DNA of 64,000 nt from Nocardia sp. CC227C. Its GTDB lineage: Bacteria; Actinomycetota; Actinomycetes; Mycobacteriales; Mycobacteriaceae. Of the stretch, positions 38,885-46,618 are shown piece by piece (the stretch's first letter is position 1; every line of letters starts with the position of its first letter). A model generated the notes under the pieces. It was not told the DNA's origin and did no database searches. It saw only the letters and a list, made by a program, of their open reading frames with translations. The position numbers were made by a program, and so were the translations under genes. The DNA lies in contig NZ_JASITE010000004.1 in the NCBI RefSeq assembly GCF_030767025.1, forward strand, positions 491,720-555,719. Direction: 5' to 3'.

Positions 38885-40255
38885 TCAGTCCGGCAGGACG
38901 TCGGCCAGGGCTTCGTCGAGTGTCGGATAGCGGAAGCGGAATCCGGCCTGCCGCAGCACCTCCGAGGTGGCGTGGCGGCCGGTGAGCCCGAGGGCCGCGT
39001 CGGTGCGCAGCAGCACCGCGCCGATCCGCAGTACGGCGGCCGGGGTGGGCGGCGCGGGCGGGCGGTGCAGGCGGCGGCGCAGCGCGGCCATGAGTTCGCG
39101 ATTGCGCACCGGGAAGTCGGTGGCGGCCACCACGATTCCGTCGGGCAGCGTGACCTCCGGAGTCATTCCGAGGGCCGCCCGGACGATGGCCAGCCAGTCC
39201 TCACGGTGGATCCAGCTGAACCACTGCCTGCCGCTGCCGACCCTGCCGCCCAGCCCCGCCTTGGTCAGCGCCACCAGTCGGCGCACGGCGGGGGCGTCGG
39301 GATCCAGCACGATGGAGGTGCGCAGAATCGTCCGGTGTTCGGCCTCTGCCCCGTCGAAGGCCCGCTCCCACGGTTCGGCGACGCCCGTCATCTGCGGCAG
39401 GCCGACCGGCAGCGGCGTGCGCTCGGTACAGCGGGTCTCCCCGGCATCCGACCAGATGGCCGTGGTGCTGGCCTGCACCCAGTAGTCCAGCGGCCGGTCC
39501 AGGGTTTTCGACGCCGCGACCAGTGCCGCCGTGGAATCCACCCGGCTGTCGCGCAGCGCGGCGATATTCCGTTCGGTCGGGCGGCAGTCCACCAGTCGGC
39601 CCGCCAGGTTCACCACGGCGGTCCGCCCCGGACCGCGCAGTGCCGCTACCCAGTCGCCAGGGTTGCGGCCATCCCACTCCACCTGGGTGAACGGGGAGCG
39701 CGCGGCCGCGCGCCGGGTGAGCACGGTGACCCGTTGGCCCCGGCACACCAGGTCCGCCGCCAGGCTCCGGCCCAGCGCCCCGCTGCCCCCGGCGATCACC
39801 ACCGTGAGCGCGTCCGCGGCGGGTTCCAGTCCGGCGGCGCGGGCCAGGCGTGCGAAACCGACGCGGACGTCGGCCTCCAGCAGATTTCCGACCACCTTCC
39901 GCGCCACCGCGGCCGACGCCCCGGCGAAGGTGATCCGCTGCCCGACCACCGTCCCGCCGGTACGCGGCGTGAGCGTCCACTCCACCCGCATGGTCCCGGC
40001 CGGTTCGGGCTGCTCGAGCACCAGGCGTCGGCCCGGCACCACCGTGGTGATCGTGAAGGGATCGGCGAAGCGCTTGTGTACGGCCTCGAAGACGGGTCCG
40101 CGCGGCAGGTAGCGGCCCGTCGCGCCGACCTCGGGCGGCCCCGCCGCGGCCACCGACGTGACCGCCGGATTCCACCGCGGCCATTGTCGCGGATCCCCCA
40201 CCACGTCCCACAGCCGTTCCGCCGGAAGTGCGATGAACTGCGTGTACTCACCCAT
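38885..40255 (-). CDS. SRPBCC domain fused to TIGR01777-family epimerase
   Basis: The 456-residue protein begins with a SRPBCC ligand-binding domain (about 1-145; MGEYTQFIALPAERLWDVVGDPRQWPRW). This is fused to a short-chain dehydrogenase-like NAD(P)-binding domain (VVIAGGSGALGRSLAADLVCRG at about 151). The second domain has the TIGR01777 features AVVNLAGRLVDCR, QASTTAIWSDAG, VLRTS-like ILRTSIVLDPD and WFSWIHREDW. The C-terminal DUF1731 segment (GLTGRHATSEVLRQAGFRFRYPTLDEAL) completes the family. The reaction is unknown. Likely in one unit with the monooxygenase. Confidence 0.91.
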   Translation of the reverse strand: MGEYTQFIALPAERLWDVVGDPRQWPRWNPAVTSVAAAGPPEVGATGRYLPRGPVFEAVHKRFADPFTITTVVPGRRLVLEQPEPAGTMRVEWTLTPRTGGTVVGQRITFAGASAAVARKVVGNLLEADVRVGFARLARAAGLEPAADALTVVIAGGSGALGRSLAADLVCRGQRVTVLTRRAAARSPFTQVEWDGRNPGDWVAALRGPGRTAVVNLAGRLVDCRPTERNIAALRDSRVDSTAALVAASKTLDRPLDYWVQASTTAIWSDAGETRCTERTPLPVGLPQMTGVAEPWERAFDGAEAEHRTILRTSIVLDPDAPAVRRLVALTKAGLGGRVGSGRQWFSWIHREDWLAIVRAALGMTPEVTLPDGIVVAATDFPVRNRELMAALRRRLHRPPAPPTPAAVLRIGAVLLRTDAALGLTGRHATSEVLRQAGFRFRYPTLDEALADVLPD

Positions 40256-40367
40256 CGAACGCCGTCCTAACCCCGCGTGTCACGCTCCCCGTCGAGCGCG
40301 TGCACCCAAATCTATTGCGGCGTCCACGGTCGGCACAGCACCCGCGGGCCGTGCTCTTGCTCACCCG

Positions 40368-40395
40368 GGTCACGGCCACCGCCGTCGCCGTGACC
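40368..40395. terminator. 9-bp hairpin downstream of the acyl-CoA dehydrogenase gene
   Basis: GGTCACGGC at 40368-40376 pairs perfectly with GCCGTGACC at 40387-40395. It lies beyond the leftward gene that stops at 40474. Confidence 0.5.
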
Positions 40396-40400
40396 GAGAT

Positions 40401-40475
40401 CGCCACGACGGTCCGGCCGCGCGCGGCCCGCGGGGAGTCGCCACGACGTCCGGCCGCACATGGCCCGCGGGGATC
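40401..40475. repeat. Two-copy direct repeat of about 38 bp at the acyl-CoA dehydrogenase 3' end
   Basis: CGCCACGACGGTCCGGCCGC...GCCCGCGGGGAGT (40401-40438) is repeated as CGCCACGACGTCCGGCCGCA...GCCCGCGGGGATC (40439-40475). The second copy abuts the stop codon, which suggests a short tandem duplication. Confidence 0.75.
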
Positions 40476-42096
40476 AGCTCACGTAGGCGCGTTCGAGGAT
40501 CGCCTCGGTGTCGATGCCGGTCGGCAGCGTGCCGAACGCGACACCCCAGTCGCCGCCGAATCGGGTGGCGCAGAAGGCGTCCGCGACCGCGGCATTGCCG
40601 TGTCGCACCAATTGCGCGCCCTGCAGCACCAGCGCCATCGACTCCACCACCCGGCGTGCCCGGTATTCGATCTCGGCGAGATCGGTGAGCTCCTTGCCGA
40701 TTCGGTCGATGGCCGCGTCCAGGTGCGCGTTGGCCCCGCGCGCCAGCGACACCTCGTCGAAATACGCCTCGACCGTCTCGGGCTGACGTCCCATGGCGCG
40801 CAGCGCATCCAGGGCCGCCACATTGCCGGAGCCCTCCCAGATGGACATGAGCGGGGCCTCCCGGTACAGCCGCGGCATCCCGGATTCCTCCACGTATCCG
40901 TTGCCGCCCAGGCATTCCAGCGCCTCGGCGGCGTGCGCGGGGGCGCGCTTGCACACCCAGTACTTGGTGACCGCCAGCGAGATCCGGCGCAATGCCGCCT
41001 CGGCGGGATCGGTGGCGGCGCGGTCGGTCGCGCCCGCCAGCCGCATCATGACGGTGGTGGCGGCATCCGATTCGACCACCAGGTCGGCCAGCACATTGCG
41101 CATGGCGGGCTGGTCGATCAGCTTCTTGCCGAACACATCCCGATGGCGGGCGTGGTGCACGGCATGCACGACGCCGGCGCGCATGCCGGTGGCCGAGCCG
41201 ATCACGCAGTCCAGGCGGGTCATATTGACCATCTCGATAATGGTCTTCACGCCCGCGCCCTCCGCGCCGACCAGCCAGCCGGTGGCGTTCTCGTACTCGA
41301 TCTCCGAGGAGGCGTTGGACTTGTTGCCCAGCTTGTCCTTGAGCCGTTGCAGGCGAAGGGGATTGCGCGAACCGTCCGGCAGCACGCGCGGCAGCAGGAA
41401 GCAGGACAGGCCGCCCGGGGCCTGCGCGAGGGTCAGGAACATGTCCGACATCGGGGCGGAGGTGAACCACTTGTGGCCGACGATGCGGTACGTGCCGTCG
41501 GATTGCGGTGTGGCCGTGGTGGTGTTCGCGCGGACGTCGGAACCGCCCTGCTTCTCGGTCATGGACATGCCCGCGATCAGACCGGCCTTGCCGGACGGCT
41601 CCCGCAGGCCGTAGTCGTACACCCGGGACGCCAGCAGCGGTTCGTACTTCGCGGCGAGTTCCGGATTGTGCCGCAGCGCCGGAATCACCGCGTAGGTCAT
41701 GGAGATCGGGCACATGTGGCCCGCGTCGGCCAGGCCCCAGGTGTAGAACTTGGCGGCGCGCGCGACGTGCGCACCGGCCCGGTCGTCCTGCCAGGGCGTG
41801 CCGTGCAGGCCGTGTTCCACCGCCACCCGCATCAGATCGTGCCAGTGCGGATGGAATTCCACCTCGTCCACCCGGTGGCCGTAGCGGTCGTGGGTGCGCA
41901 GGACCGGCGGATAGTCGTTGGCCAGCCGACCCCACTCCTGTGCCCGCACGCCGCCGGCGAGCGCGCCGAGCGTGCGCACCTCGTCCTCGGCCCAGCCCGC
42001 GCCCTCGCGGTGCAGCCCCTCGAGCAGCGCGGGGTTGCGGGAGTTGTCGAAGGGGACGATGTTCGGCACCTGGTTGAACACGTCGTGGGTGTGCAT
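40474..42096 (-). CDS. Acyl-CoA dehydrogenase of the AidB type
   Basis: The 540-residue flavoprotein starts MHTHDVFNQVPNIVPFDNSRN and keeps the AidB layout of an extra N-terminal domain before the acyl-CoA dehydrogenase core. Core motifs are MTEKQGGSDVRANTT, HKWFTSAPMSDMFLTLAQAPGG and the FAD-binding ECLGGNGYVEESGMPRLYREAP. E. coli AidB has isovaleryl-CoA dehydrogenase activity and binds DNA in the alkylation response; either role is possible here. It starts nine bases after the tetR stop on the same strand, so it is probably under TetR control. Confidence 0.91.
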   Translation of the reverse strand: MHTHDVFNQVPNIVPFDNSRNPALLEGLHREGAGWAEDEVRTLGALAGGVRAQEWGRLANDYPPVLRTHDRYGHRVDEVEFHPHWHDLMRVAVEHGLHGTPWQDDRAGAHVARAAKFYTWGLADAGHMCPISMTYAVIPALRHNPELAAKYEPLLASRVYDYGLREPSGKAGLIAGMSMTEKQGGSDVRANTTTATPQSDGTYRIVGHKWFTSAPMSDMFLTLAQAPGGLSCFLLPRVLPDGSRNPLRLQRLKDKLGNKSNASSEIEYENATGWLVGAEGAGVKTIIEMVNMTRLDCVIGSATGMRAGVVHAVHHARHRDVFGKKLIDQPAMRNVLADLVVESDAATTVMMRLAGATDRAATDPAEAALRRISLAVTKYWVCKRAPAHAAEALECLGGNGYVEESGMPRLYREAPLMSIWEGSGNVAALDALRAMGRQPETVEAYFDEVSLARGANAHLDAAIDRIGKELTDLAEIEYRARRVVESMALVLQGAQLVRHGNAAVADAFCATRFGGDWGVAFGTLPTGIDTEAILERAYVS

Positions 42097-42105
42097 GGGT
42101 GACTC

Positions 42106-42735
42106 CTATGTCGAGGATGCCCGCGCGCCGAGGGCGCGCAGTGCGAAGGCGACGAGATCGGGCAGCACCGTCTCGCGTGGCAGTTCCTGGGCCAGCGGGC
42201 CGACCAGCACCTCACCGATCGCGCCGACCAGGGCGGTGGCGCTGGTGCGTGGATCTTGCGGCGGCAGTTGACCATTGGCGACACCGTCGGCCACGGCGGT
42301 TTCGAAGGTGTCGGCGAAGGCCCGGCGGAAGCGCAGTCGCTCGGCGTCGACGGCGGTGTCCACCGGTTCGGCCAGCAGCACGTAGGCGAGTTTGGGGTTC
42401 TTCAGGGCGCGTCCGGCGAAGGTCTCCACGGCGGCGGTGACCCGCTCCACCACACCGCCGTCGGCGCTGGCGTCGGCCACGGCGGCGACCTCGCGGGTGA
42501 CGACCTCGCGGAAGACGGCGGTCACCAGTTCGGCCTTGCCGCTGAAGTTCTTGTAGACGGTCCCGGTGGCGACACCGGCGGCGGCGGCGACGGTGGCCAT
42601 CGACAGTCCGGCGAAACCCTGCTCGGAGAGCACCTTCATGGCGGCCCGCACGATCGACCCGGCCTGGGCGTCGAGACGGGCCTGCACAGCGGGGGTTCTG
42701 CGGTAGGCCACAAAAGAAGTGAACCACGGATTCAT
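42106..42735 (-). CDS. TetR-family regulator
   Basis: The 209-residue protein has an N-terminal TetR helix-turn-helix (IVRAAMKVLSEQGFAGLSMATVAAAAGVATGTVYKNFSGKAELVTAVF) and a helical ligand domain. ATG at 42735 (MNPWFTSF) is chosen; the frame runs to 42771 but those codons would lie in the palindrome 42752-42771, the likely operator. It is upstream of and nearly touching the acyl-CoA dehydrogenase gene and divergent from a crotonase gene, so it probably represses both. Confidence 0.92.
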   Translation of the reverse strand: MNPWFTSFVAYRRTPAVQARLDAQAGSIVRAAMKVLSEQGFAGLSMATVAAAAGVATGTVYKNFSGKAELVTAVFREVVTREVAAVADASADGGVVERVTAAVETFAGRALKNPKLAYVLLAEPVDTAVDAERLRFRRAFADTFETAVADGVANGQLPPQDPRTSATALVGAIGEVLVGPLAQELPRETVLPDLVAFALRALGARASST

Positions 42736-42751
42736 TTCTTCGCGCAAGGGT

Positions 42752-42771
42752 GTGCGCACGGCCGTGCGCAC
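42752..42771. promoter_or_regulatory. Perfect 20-bp palindrome, probable TetR operator
   Basis: GTGCGCACGGCCGTGCGCAC is identical to its reverse complement. It lies between the divergent tetR and crotonase starts, where a TetR dimer would block both promoters. Confidence 0.75.
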
Positions 42772-42788
42772 GGCGTATGGTCGGTCCC

Positions 42789-43550
42789 GTGAGCGTACGA
42801 GTCGAACGCGACGGCCCCGTGACCACCGTGATCCTGCACCGCCCCGAAGCCCGCAATGCCGTGGACGGGCCCACGGCCGCGGCGCTGGCCGACGCCTTCC
42901 GCGAATTCGACGCCGACCCCACCGCCGCCGTGGCGGTGCTGTGGGGCGAGGGCGGCACCTTCTGCGCCGGGGCGGATCTGAAGGCCCTCGGCACCGAACG
43001 CTCCAATCGCGCGGCCGAGGACGGCGACGGCCCCATGGGTCCGACCCGCATGCAGCTGTCCAAGCCCGTCATCGCCGCCGTTTCCGGCTACGCCGTGGCG
43101 GGCGGACTCGAGCTCGCGCTCTGGTGCGATCTGCGAATCGCCGAGCAGGACAGCACTTTCGGCGTGTTCTGCCGCCGCTGGGGCGTTCCCCTCATCGACG
43201 GCGGCACGGTCCGCCTGCCCCGCATCATCGGCACCGGCCGCGCCATGGACCTCATCCTCACCGGCCGAGCCGTCGGCGCGGCGGAGGCCCTGCGGATCGG
43301 CCTGGTCACCCAGGTCGTCCCGCCCGGCGAATCCCGCCGCGCCGCAGAGGAACTCGCCGCCCAACTCACCACCCTCCCACAGACCTGCCTGCGCTCGGAC
43401 CGCATGTCGGTGCTGGAACAGGACGGCCTCGACGAGGCAGCGGCCCTCCGCAACGAATTCCGCCACGGCATGACCGCCCTCGCCGACGGAGCCCTCGACG
43501 GCGCACAGCGCTTCGCCGCCGGCGCGGGCCGCGGCGGCCGCCCGGCCTGA
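42789..43550 (+). CDS. Crotonase / enoyl-CoA hydratase family protein with altered catalytic residues
   Basis: The protein of about 253 residues starts VSVRVERDGPVTTVILHRPEARNAV. It has the oxyanion-hole segments GGTFCAGADLKALG and AVSGYAVAGGLELALWCDLRIA, then PLIDGGTVRLPRIIG. At the first catalytic Glu position of enoyl-CoA hydratase there is FC (STFGVFCRRWG), and at the second there is Asp (RAMDLILTG). Classic hydratase chemistry is therefore doubtful. GTG at 42789 gives the family start; an ATG at 42777 is the alternative. It is divergent from tetR across a palindrome. Confidence 0.9.
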   Translation: MSVRVERDGPVTTVILHRPEARNAVDGPTAAALADAFREFDADPTAAVAVLWGEGGTFCAGADLKALGTERSNRAAEDGDGPMGPTRMQLSKPVIAAVSGYAVAGGLELALWCDLRIAEQDSTFGVFCRRWGVPLIDGGTVRLPRIIGTGRAMDLILTGRAVGAAEALRIGLVTQVVPPGESRRAAEELAAQLTTLPQTCLRSDRMSVLEQDGLDEAAALRNEFRHGMTALADGALDGAQRFAAGAGRGGRPA

Positions 43551-43800
43551 CCCGACCGACACCGCAGCCCGTCCTCGATCGAGGAAAAACCGCCGGTCCA
43601 GGGCATCCGGGGTTTCCGTCGACCCCCTCGACGTGCGGCTTCCCCACGCGACCTACCTAACAGCGGTCGGGTCGGAGCGACCGGTCAACGCGGCGCGGCA
43701 CCACCGCGAACGGGCGTGACCGAGCGTGCGGCGGGGTGATGTCGGATCGGTCGGCAGCTGTGCTCGCCGATTGTCAGTACCGATCGGTACGCTGCCTGCA

Positions 43801-45039
43801 ATGAACCGGCTGACCGTGGTGGACGAGATGTTCCTGCGGGCGCATCGGGGTATGGGAACGCCGATCGCGCTGCAGGGGATTTGGCGTACCGCCGACCGGG
43901 TGGGGCCGGAGTTGCTGCGGGGTGTGCACGAGACGTTGCGGACGGGGCCACTGGGGCGGCGGGTGGTGCGGTCGCGGATTCCGGGGGCGCGGCCGCGCTG
44001 GCAGGTGACCGGCTGGGCGCATCCCCTGGTGCTGGCCGCGGAGCCGCTGGCCGCGCATACCCTGCTGGAGTGGGCCGACGATCAGGGCGCGGACCTCGAT
44101 CCGGAATTCGGTCCGGGCTGGCGGCTTTCGGCCGCGCCGCTGGATGACGGCGGATCCATTGTCGCCCTGACGTGTTCACACGCCCTGGCCGACGGCCGCG
44201 CCCTCGCCCTGGCCGTGGACTCCGCGCTCGCGGGCACCCCGCTGGCGGCATCGCCGCCGCCGCACTCGGATTGGGCCGACGCCCGCCGCCAATGGTCCAT
44301 CGTGCTGGGCGGCACCGCCCGCGCGCTGCGCCGCGGCATTCCCCGCCGACCGCCCGGTGCCGCGGCGCGAGAACCGCTGTCCGACCACCCGGACGCCGTC
44401 CCGTGCAGCGCCGTACTCCAGATCCCGGCCCGCGACTGGAATCGCGTTGCTGTCGCCCACGGCGGCACCGCCAACAGTCTCTTCGTGCACGCGGTGGCGA
44501 ATATGCTGTGGTCCACGGGTTTTCCCGAGCATGAGATCGCCGTCAGCCTCCCGGTGGACACCCGCGACGAACCCCGCGTGGACAACGATCTCGCCATGAC
44601 CGAGATCGCGGTGCGCCGCACCGACACCCCGGCCACCATCCGGCACCGCGCCCGCGCCGCCTACGAACACCGCATGACCGGCCCGGGAGGCATGCCCGAG
44701 GAACTGCTCCAGGTGATCCCGGACCGCTGGGCGCACACCCTCGCGAGGGGTGCGGGCGAGCGAGACATCCTGTGCTCCAATATCGGAACCCTCCCGGACT
44801 CGCTGCTCACCCTCGGCCCGCACCAGTGCACGGGCGTGGCGGCGCGCGCCATCCATCCGGGCCTGCGCGCCGACGCCTTCCCGCGCACCCGCCTGTCGGC
44901 CTACTTCACCCGCATCGCCGACACCTACACCCTGGGCCTGGTCGGCCTCGACCCCCAGCGCATCCCCACCGCCGCGGACCTGCGCGACCTCGCCCACACC
45001 ACCCTCACCCGCCTCGGCCTCACCGCCACGCCCTGGTAG
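43801..45039 (+). CDS. Condensation-fold acyltransferase (wax ester synthase/DGAT-like)
   Basis: The 412-residue protein begins MNRLTVVDEMFLRAH and carries SHALADG, the HxxxDG active-site motif of the condensation/WS-DGAT superfamily, near residue 125. The second half has NSLFVHAVANML and SLPVDTRDEPRVDND, similar to the DFG-side of such enzymes. It likely transfers an acyl group; both donor and acceptor are unknown. ATG at 43801 is used and codons upstream are not supported. It is alone on this strand. Confidence 0.78.
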   Translation: MNRLTVVDEMFLRAHRGMGTPIALQGIWRTADRVGPELLRGVHETLRTGPLGRRVVRSRIPGARPRWQVTGWAHPLVLAAEPLAAHTLLEWADDQGADLDPEFGPGWRLSAAPLDDGGSIVALTCSHALADGRALALAVDSALAGTPLAASPPPHSDWADARRQWSIVLGGTARALRRGIPRRPPGAAAREPLSDHPDAVPCSAVLQIPARDWNRVAVAHGGTANSLFVHAVANMLWSTGFPEHEIAVSLPVDTRDEPRVDNDLAMTEIAVRRTDTPATIRHRARAAYEHRMTGPGGMPEELLQVIPDRWAHTLARGAGERDILCSNIGTLPDSLLTLGPHQCTGVAARAIHPGLRADAFPRTRLSAYFTRIADTYTLGLVGLDPQRIPTAADLRDLAHTTLTRLGLTATPW

Positions 45040-45475
45040 CGCCGGGCCGAAAGCTCGCGGCGGTGGCCGGGATCCCTCCCGGTATCGCGACCCACGGGCC
45101 CGAAATGCCCGCGGGCGTGCCCGGATTGCCGCTCGGCCCGGGCGTGGTGGCGTTGACGCGCAACCGCTCGCGAGCGGCCGATGGCGGCGGGTGGCACCGG
45201 TCGGCCGGTCGCGGCGCTCGATTCGCAGGAGTTCCTGCCGCGCCCCGGCCTGGTTCGCGCGGGCCTGCTCCGCCCACCGACCGGACCGCCCGGCTCTCCC
45301 GTCTCGGCCTCATTCGGTTCGGCCGTCCGGACTCGGTTCGCCCCGCCTTGTCCTCGGCAGCCCCTATGCGCCGGGCCTGGTTCGCCACGGCCGGTTTCAC
45401 CGCGGCGCACGGTGCGGCATCGCGTGGAATGCGGTTGCCGCCGTACGGCAGTCGCCACGCGGGCCACGGATGACC
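45040..45475. other. GC-rich gap of 436 bases, no gene supported
   Basis: Open frames exist on both strands, but they have Arg/Pro/Ala-rich translations without ribosome binding sites or recognisable motifs. No strong hairpin or repeat was found. Confidence 0.4.
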
Positions 45476-45781
45476 TCAGCCCACCTCGTTGATGTAGAGC
45501 GAGTACAGGTATTCGCCGAACTGCGCGACGGTCCGGATATCGGCCGGGGTGGTGAGGTAGTAGCGCCGCTCGTACTCGGCGACGTCGGCCGCGGTGAGCG
45601 GCCGGGTGCCGAGGTCGAGGGTGAGGTCGTAGGCGGCGCGCAATGCCTCCAGGCTGAACGGCTCCTTCCCGGAACCGATCCGGGCCGCGGCGAGCGCGGC
45701 GGCGGCCTCGGCTTCCCGCCGCGCTATGAAATCCAGCAGGCGTGTCGGCCCGCCGTCGGCGTCATCGCTATCGGGATCCAT
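45476..45781 (-). CDS. Small acidic protein, unknown
   Basis: The 101-residue protein begins MDPDSDDADGGPTRLLDFIARREAEAAAALAAA and ends ADIRTVAQFGEYLYSLYINEVG. It has predicted helices and no signal peptide or membrane segment. Codon use and start look genuine. The neighbouring PNPOx-like gene lies 59 bases upstream on the same strand. No family was recognised. Confidence 0.65.
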   Translation of the reverse strand: MDPDSDDADGGPTRLLDFIARREAEAAAALAAARIGSGKEPFSLEALRAAYDLTLDLGTRPLTAADVAEYERRYYLTTPADIRTVAQFGEYLYSLYINEVG

Positions 45782-45840
45782 GGGGACCTCCCGGTACTAG
45801 ATCGAATCACATTCAGTGTGACCGTGATTCGACCATTCGG

Positions 45841-46530
45841 CTACCCCGCCACCGGCGACCCCGCGACCCGAGCCAGCACATGGCCGGGAATCGGAACCCC
45901 CGGCTCCAGGTCGTCGGCCGGTATCGGGGTGTCCCACAGCTGCCGCAGCGGCAGCACTCCCGCCCACACCCCACCGGCGGCGACATCCTCCGGTTCGTCG
46001 ATCGGCCCGCCCTCGCGCACCTTCACCGACGCCTCGGTGAGGTCGAGCGCCAGCACCAGCGTGCCCGCGAGTTCCTTCTTGGTCGGCTGCCGCACCGCGG
46101 GCCAAGCGCCGGGGGTGACATTGTCGACGACGATCCGCATGGCCCGCAGCTGCTCGTCCGGATCGGTGAGCGCGGTCGGCCGACCGTGGATCACGGCGGA
46201 CCGGAAGTTGATGGACAGGTGCATCGCGGAGCGCGCGTACACGATGCCGTCCACATGGGTGACCGACACCGAGACGTCACCGGTGCAGGCGGCGCGCAGA
46301 TTGCCGGACCCGGTGGAGCCGTGCAGGTAGAGGGTGTCCCCGTCGCGCCCGTAGATGGTGGGCACCACCAGCGGGGTGCCGTCGATCACCACGCCGAGAT
46401 GGCAGAGGAACCCGGCGTCCAGGACCGCGTCCAGGTGTGCCCGGTCGCTGCGGGCGCGGTGCCGGTAGCGCGTCGGCGTGCTGCGCGGCGTTGGCGACAA
46501 GGGGGTCCGGTTCGACGCTGTCTGACTCAT
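45841..46530 (-). CDS. Pyridoxamine 5'-phosphate oxidase family (FMN-binding split barrel) protein
   Basis: The 229-residue protein has the split-barrel pattern: HLDAVLDAGFLCHLGVVIDGTPLVVPTIYGRDGDTLYLHGSTGSGN, then VSVSVTHVDGIVYARSAMHLSINFRSAVIHGRP. It resembles flavin-dependent or nitroreductase-like oxidoreductases rather than true PdxH. ATG at 46530 is used. It is divergent from a MocR-type regulator, a pairing often seen for B6-related control; the substrate is unknown. Confidence 0.85.
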   Translation of the reverse strand: MSQTASNRTPLSPTPRSTPTRYRHRARSDRAHLDAVLDAGFLCHLGVVIDGTPLVVPTIYGRDGDTLYLHGSTGSGNLRAACTGDVSVSVTHVDGIVYARSAMHLSINFRSAVIHGRPTALTDPDEQLRAMRIVVDNVTPGAWPAVRQPTKKELAGTLVLALDLTEASVKVREGGPIDEPEDVAAGGVWAGVLPLRQLWDTPIPADDLEPGVPIPGHVLARVAGSPVAG

Positions 46531-46549
46531 AGGACCAGCATTGCCCGGG

Positions 46550-46574
46550 AAATGGACTTGTAGAATAGCCATTT
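46550..46574. promoter_or_regulatory. Inverted repeat in the PNPOx/MocR promoter
   Basis: AAATGG...CCATTT separated by 13 bases between the divergent starts. It is a candidate operator for the MocR regulator; MocR sites are more often direct repeats, so this is weak. Confidence 0.35.
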
Positions 46575-46618
46575 CCCAGAGATTTCAACAGACCACTTGT
46601 CCGTATGACGGGAACGCC

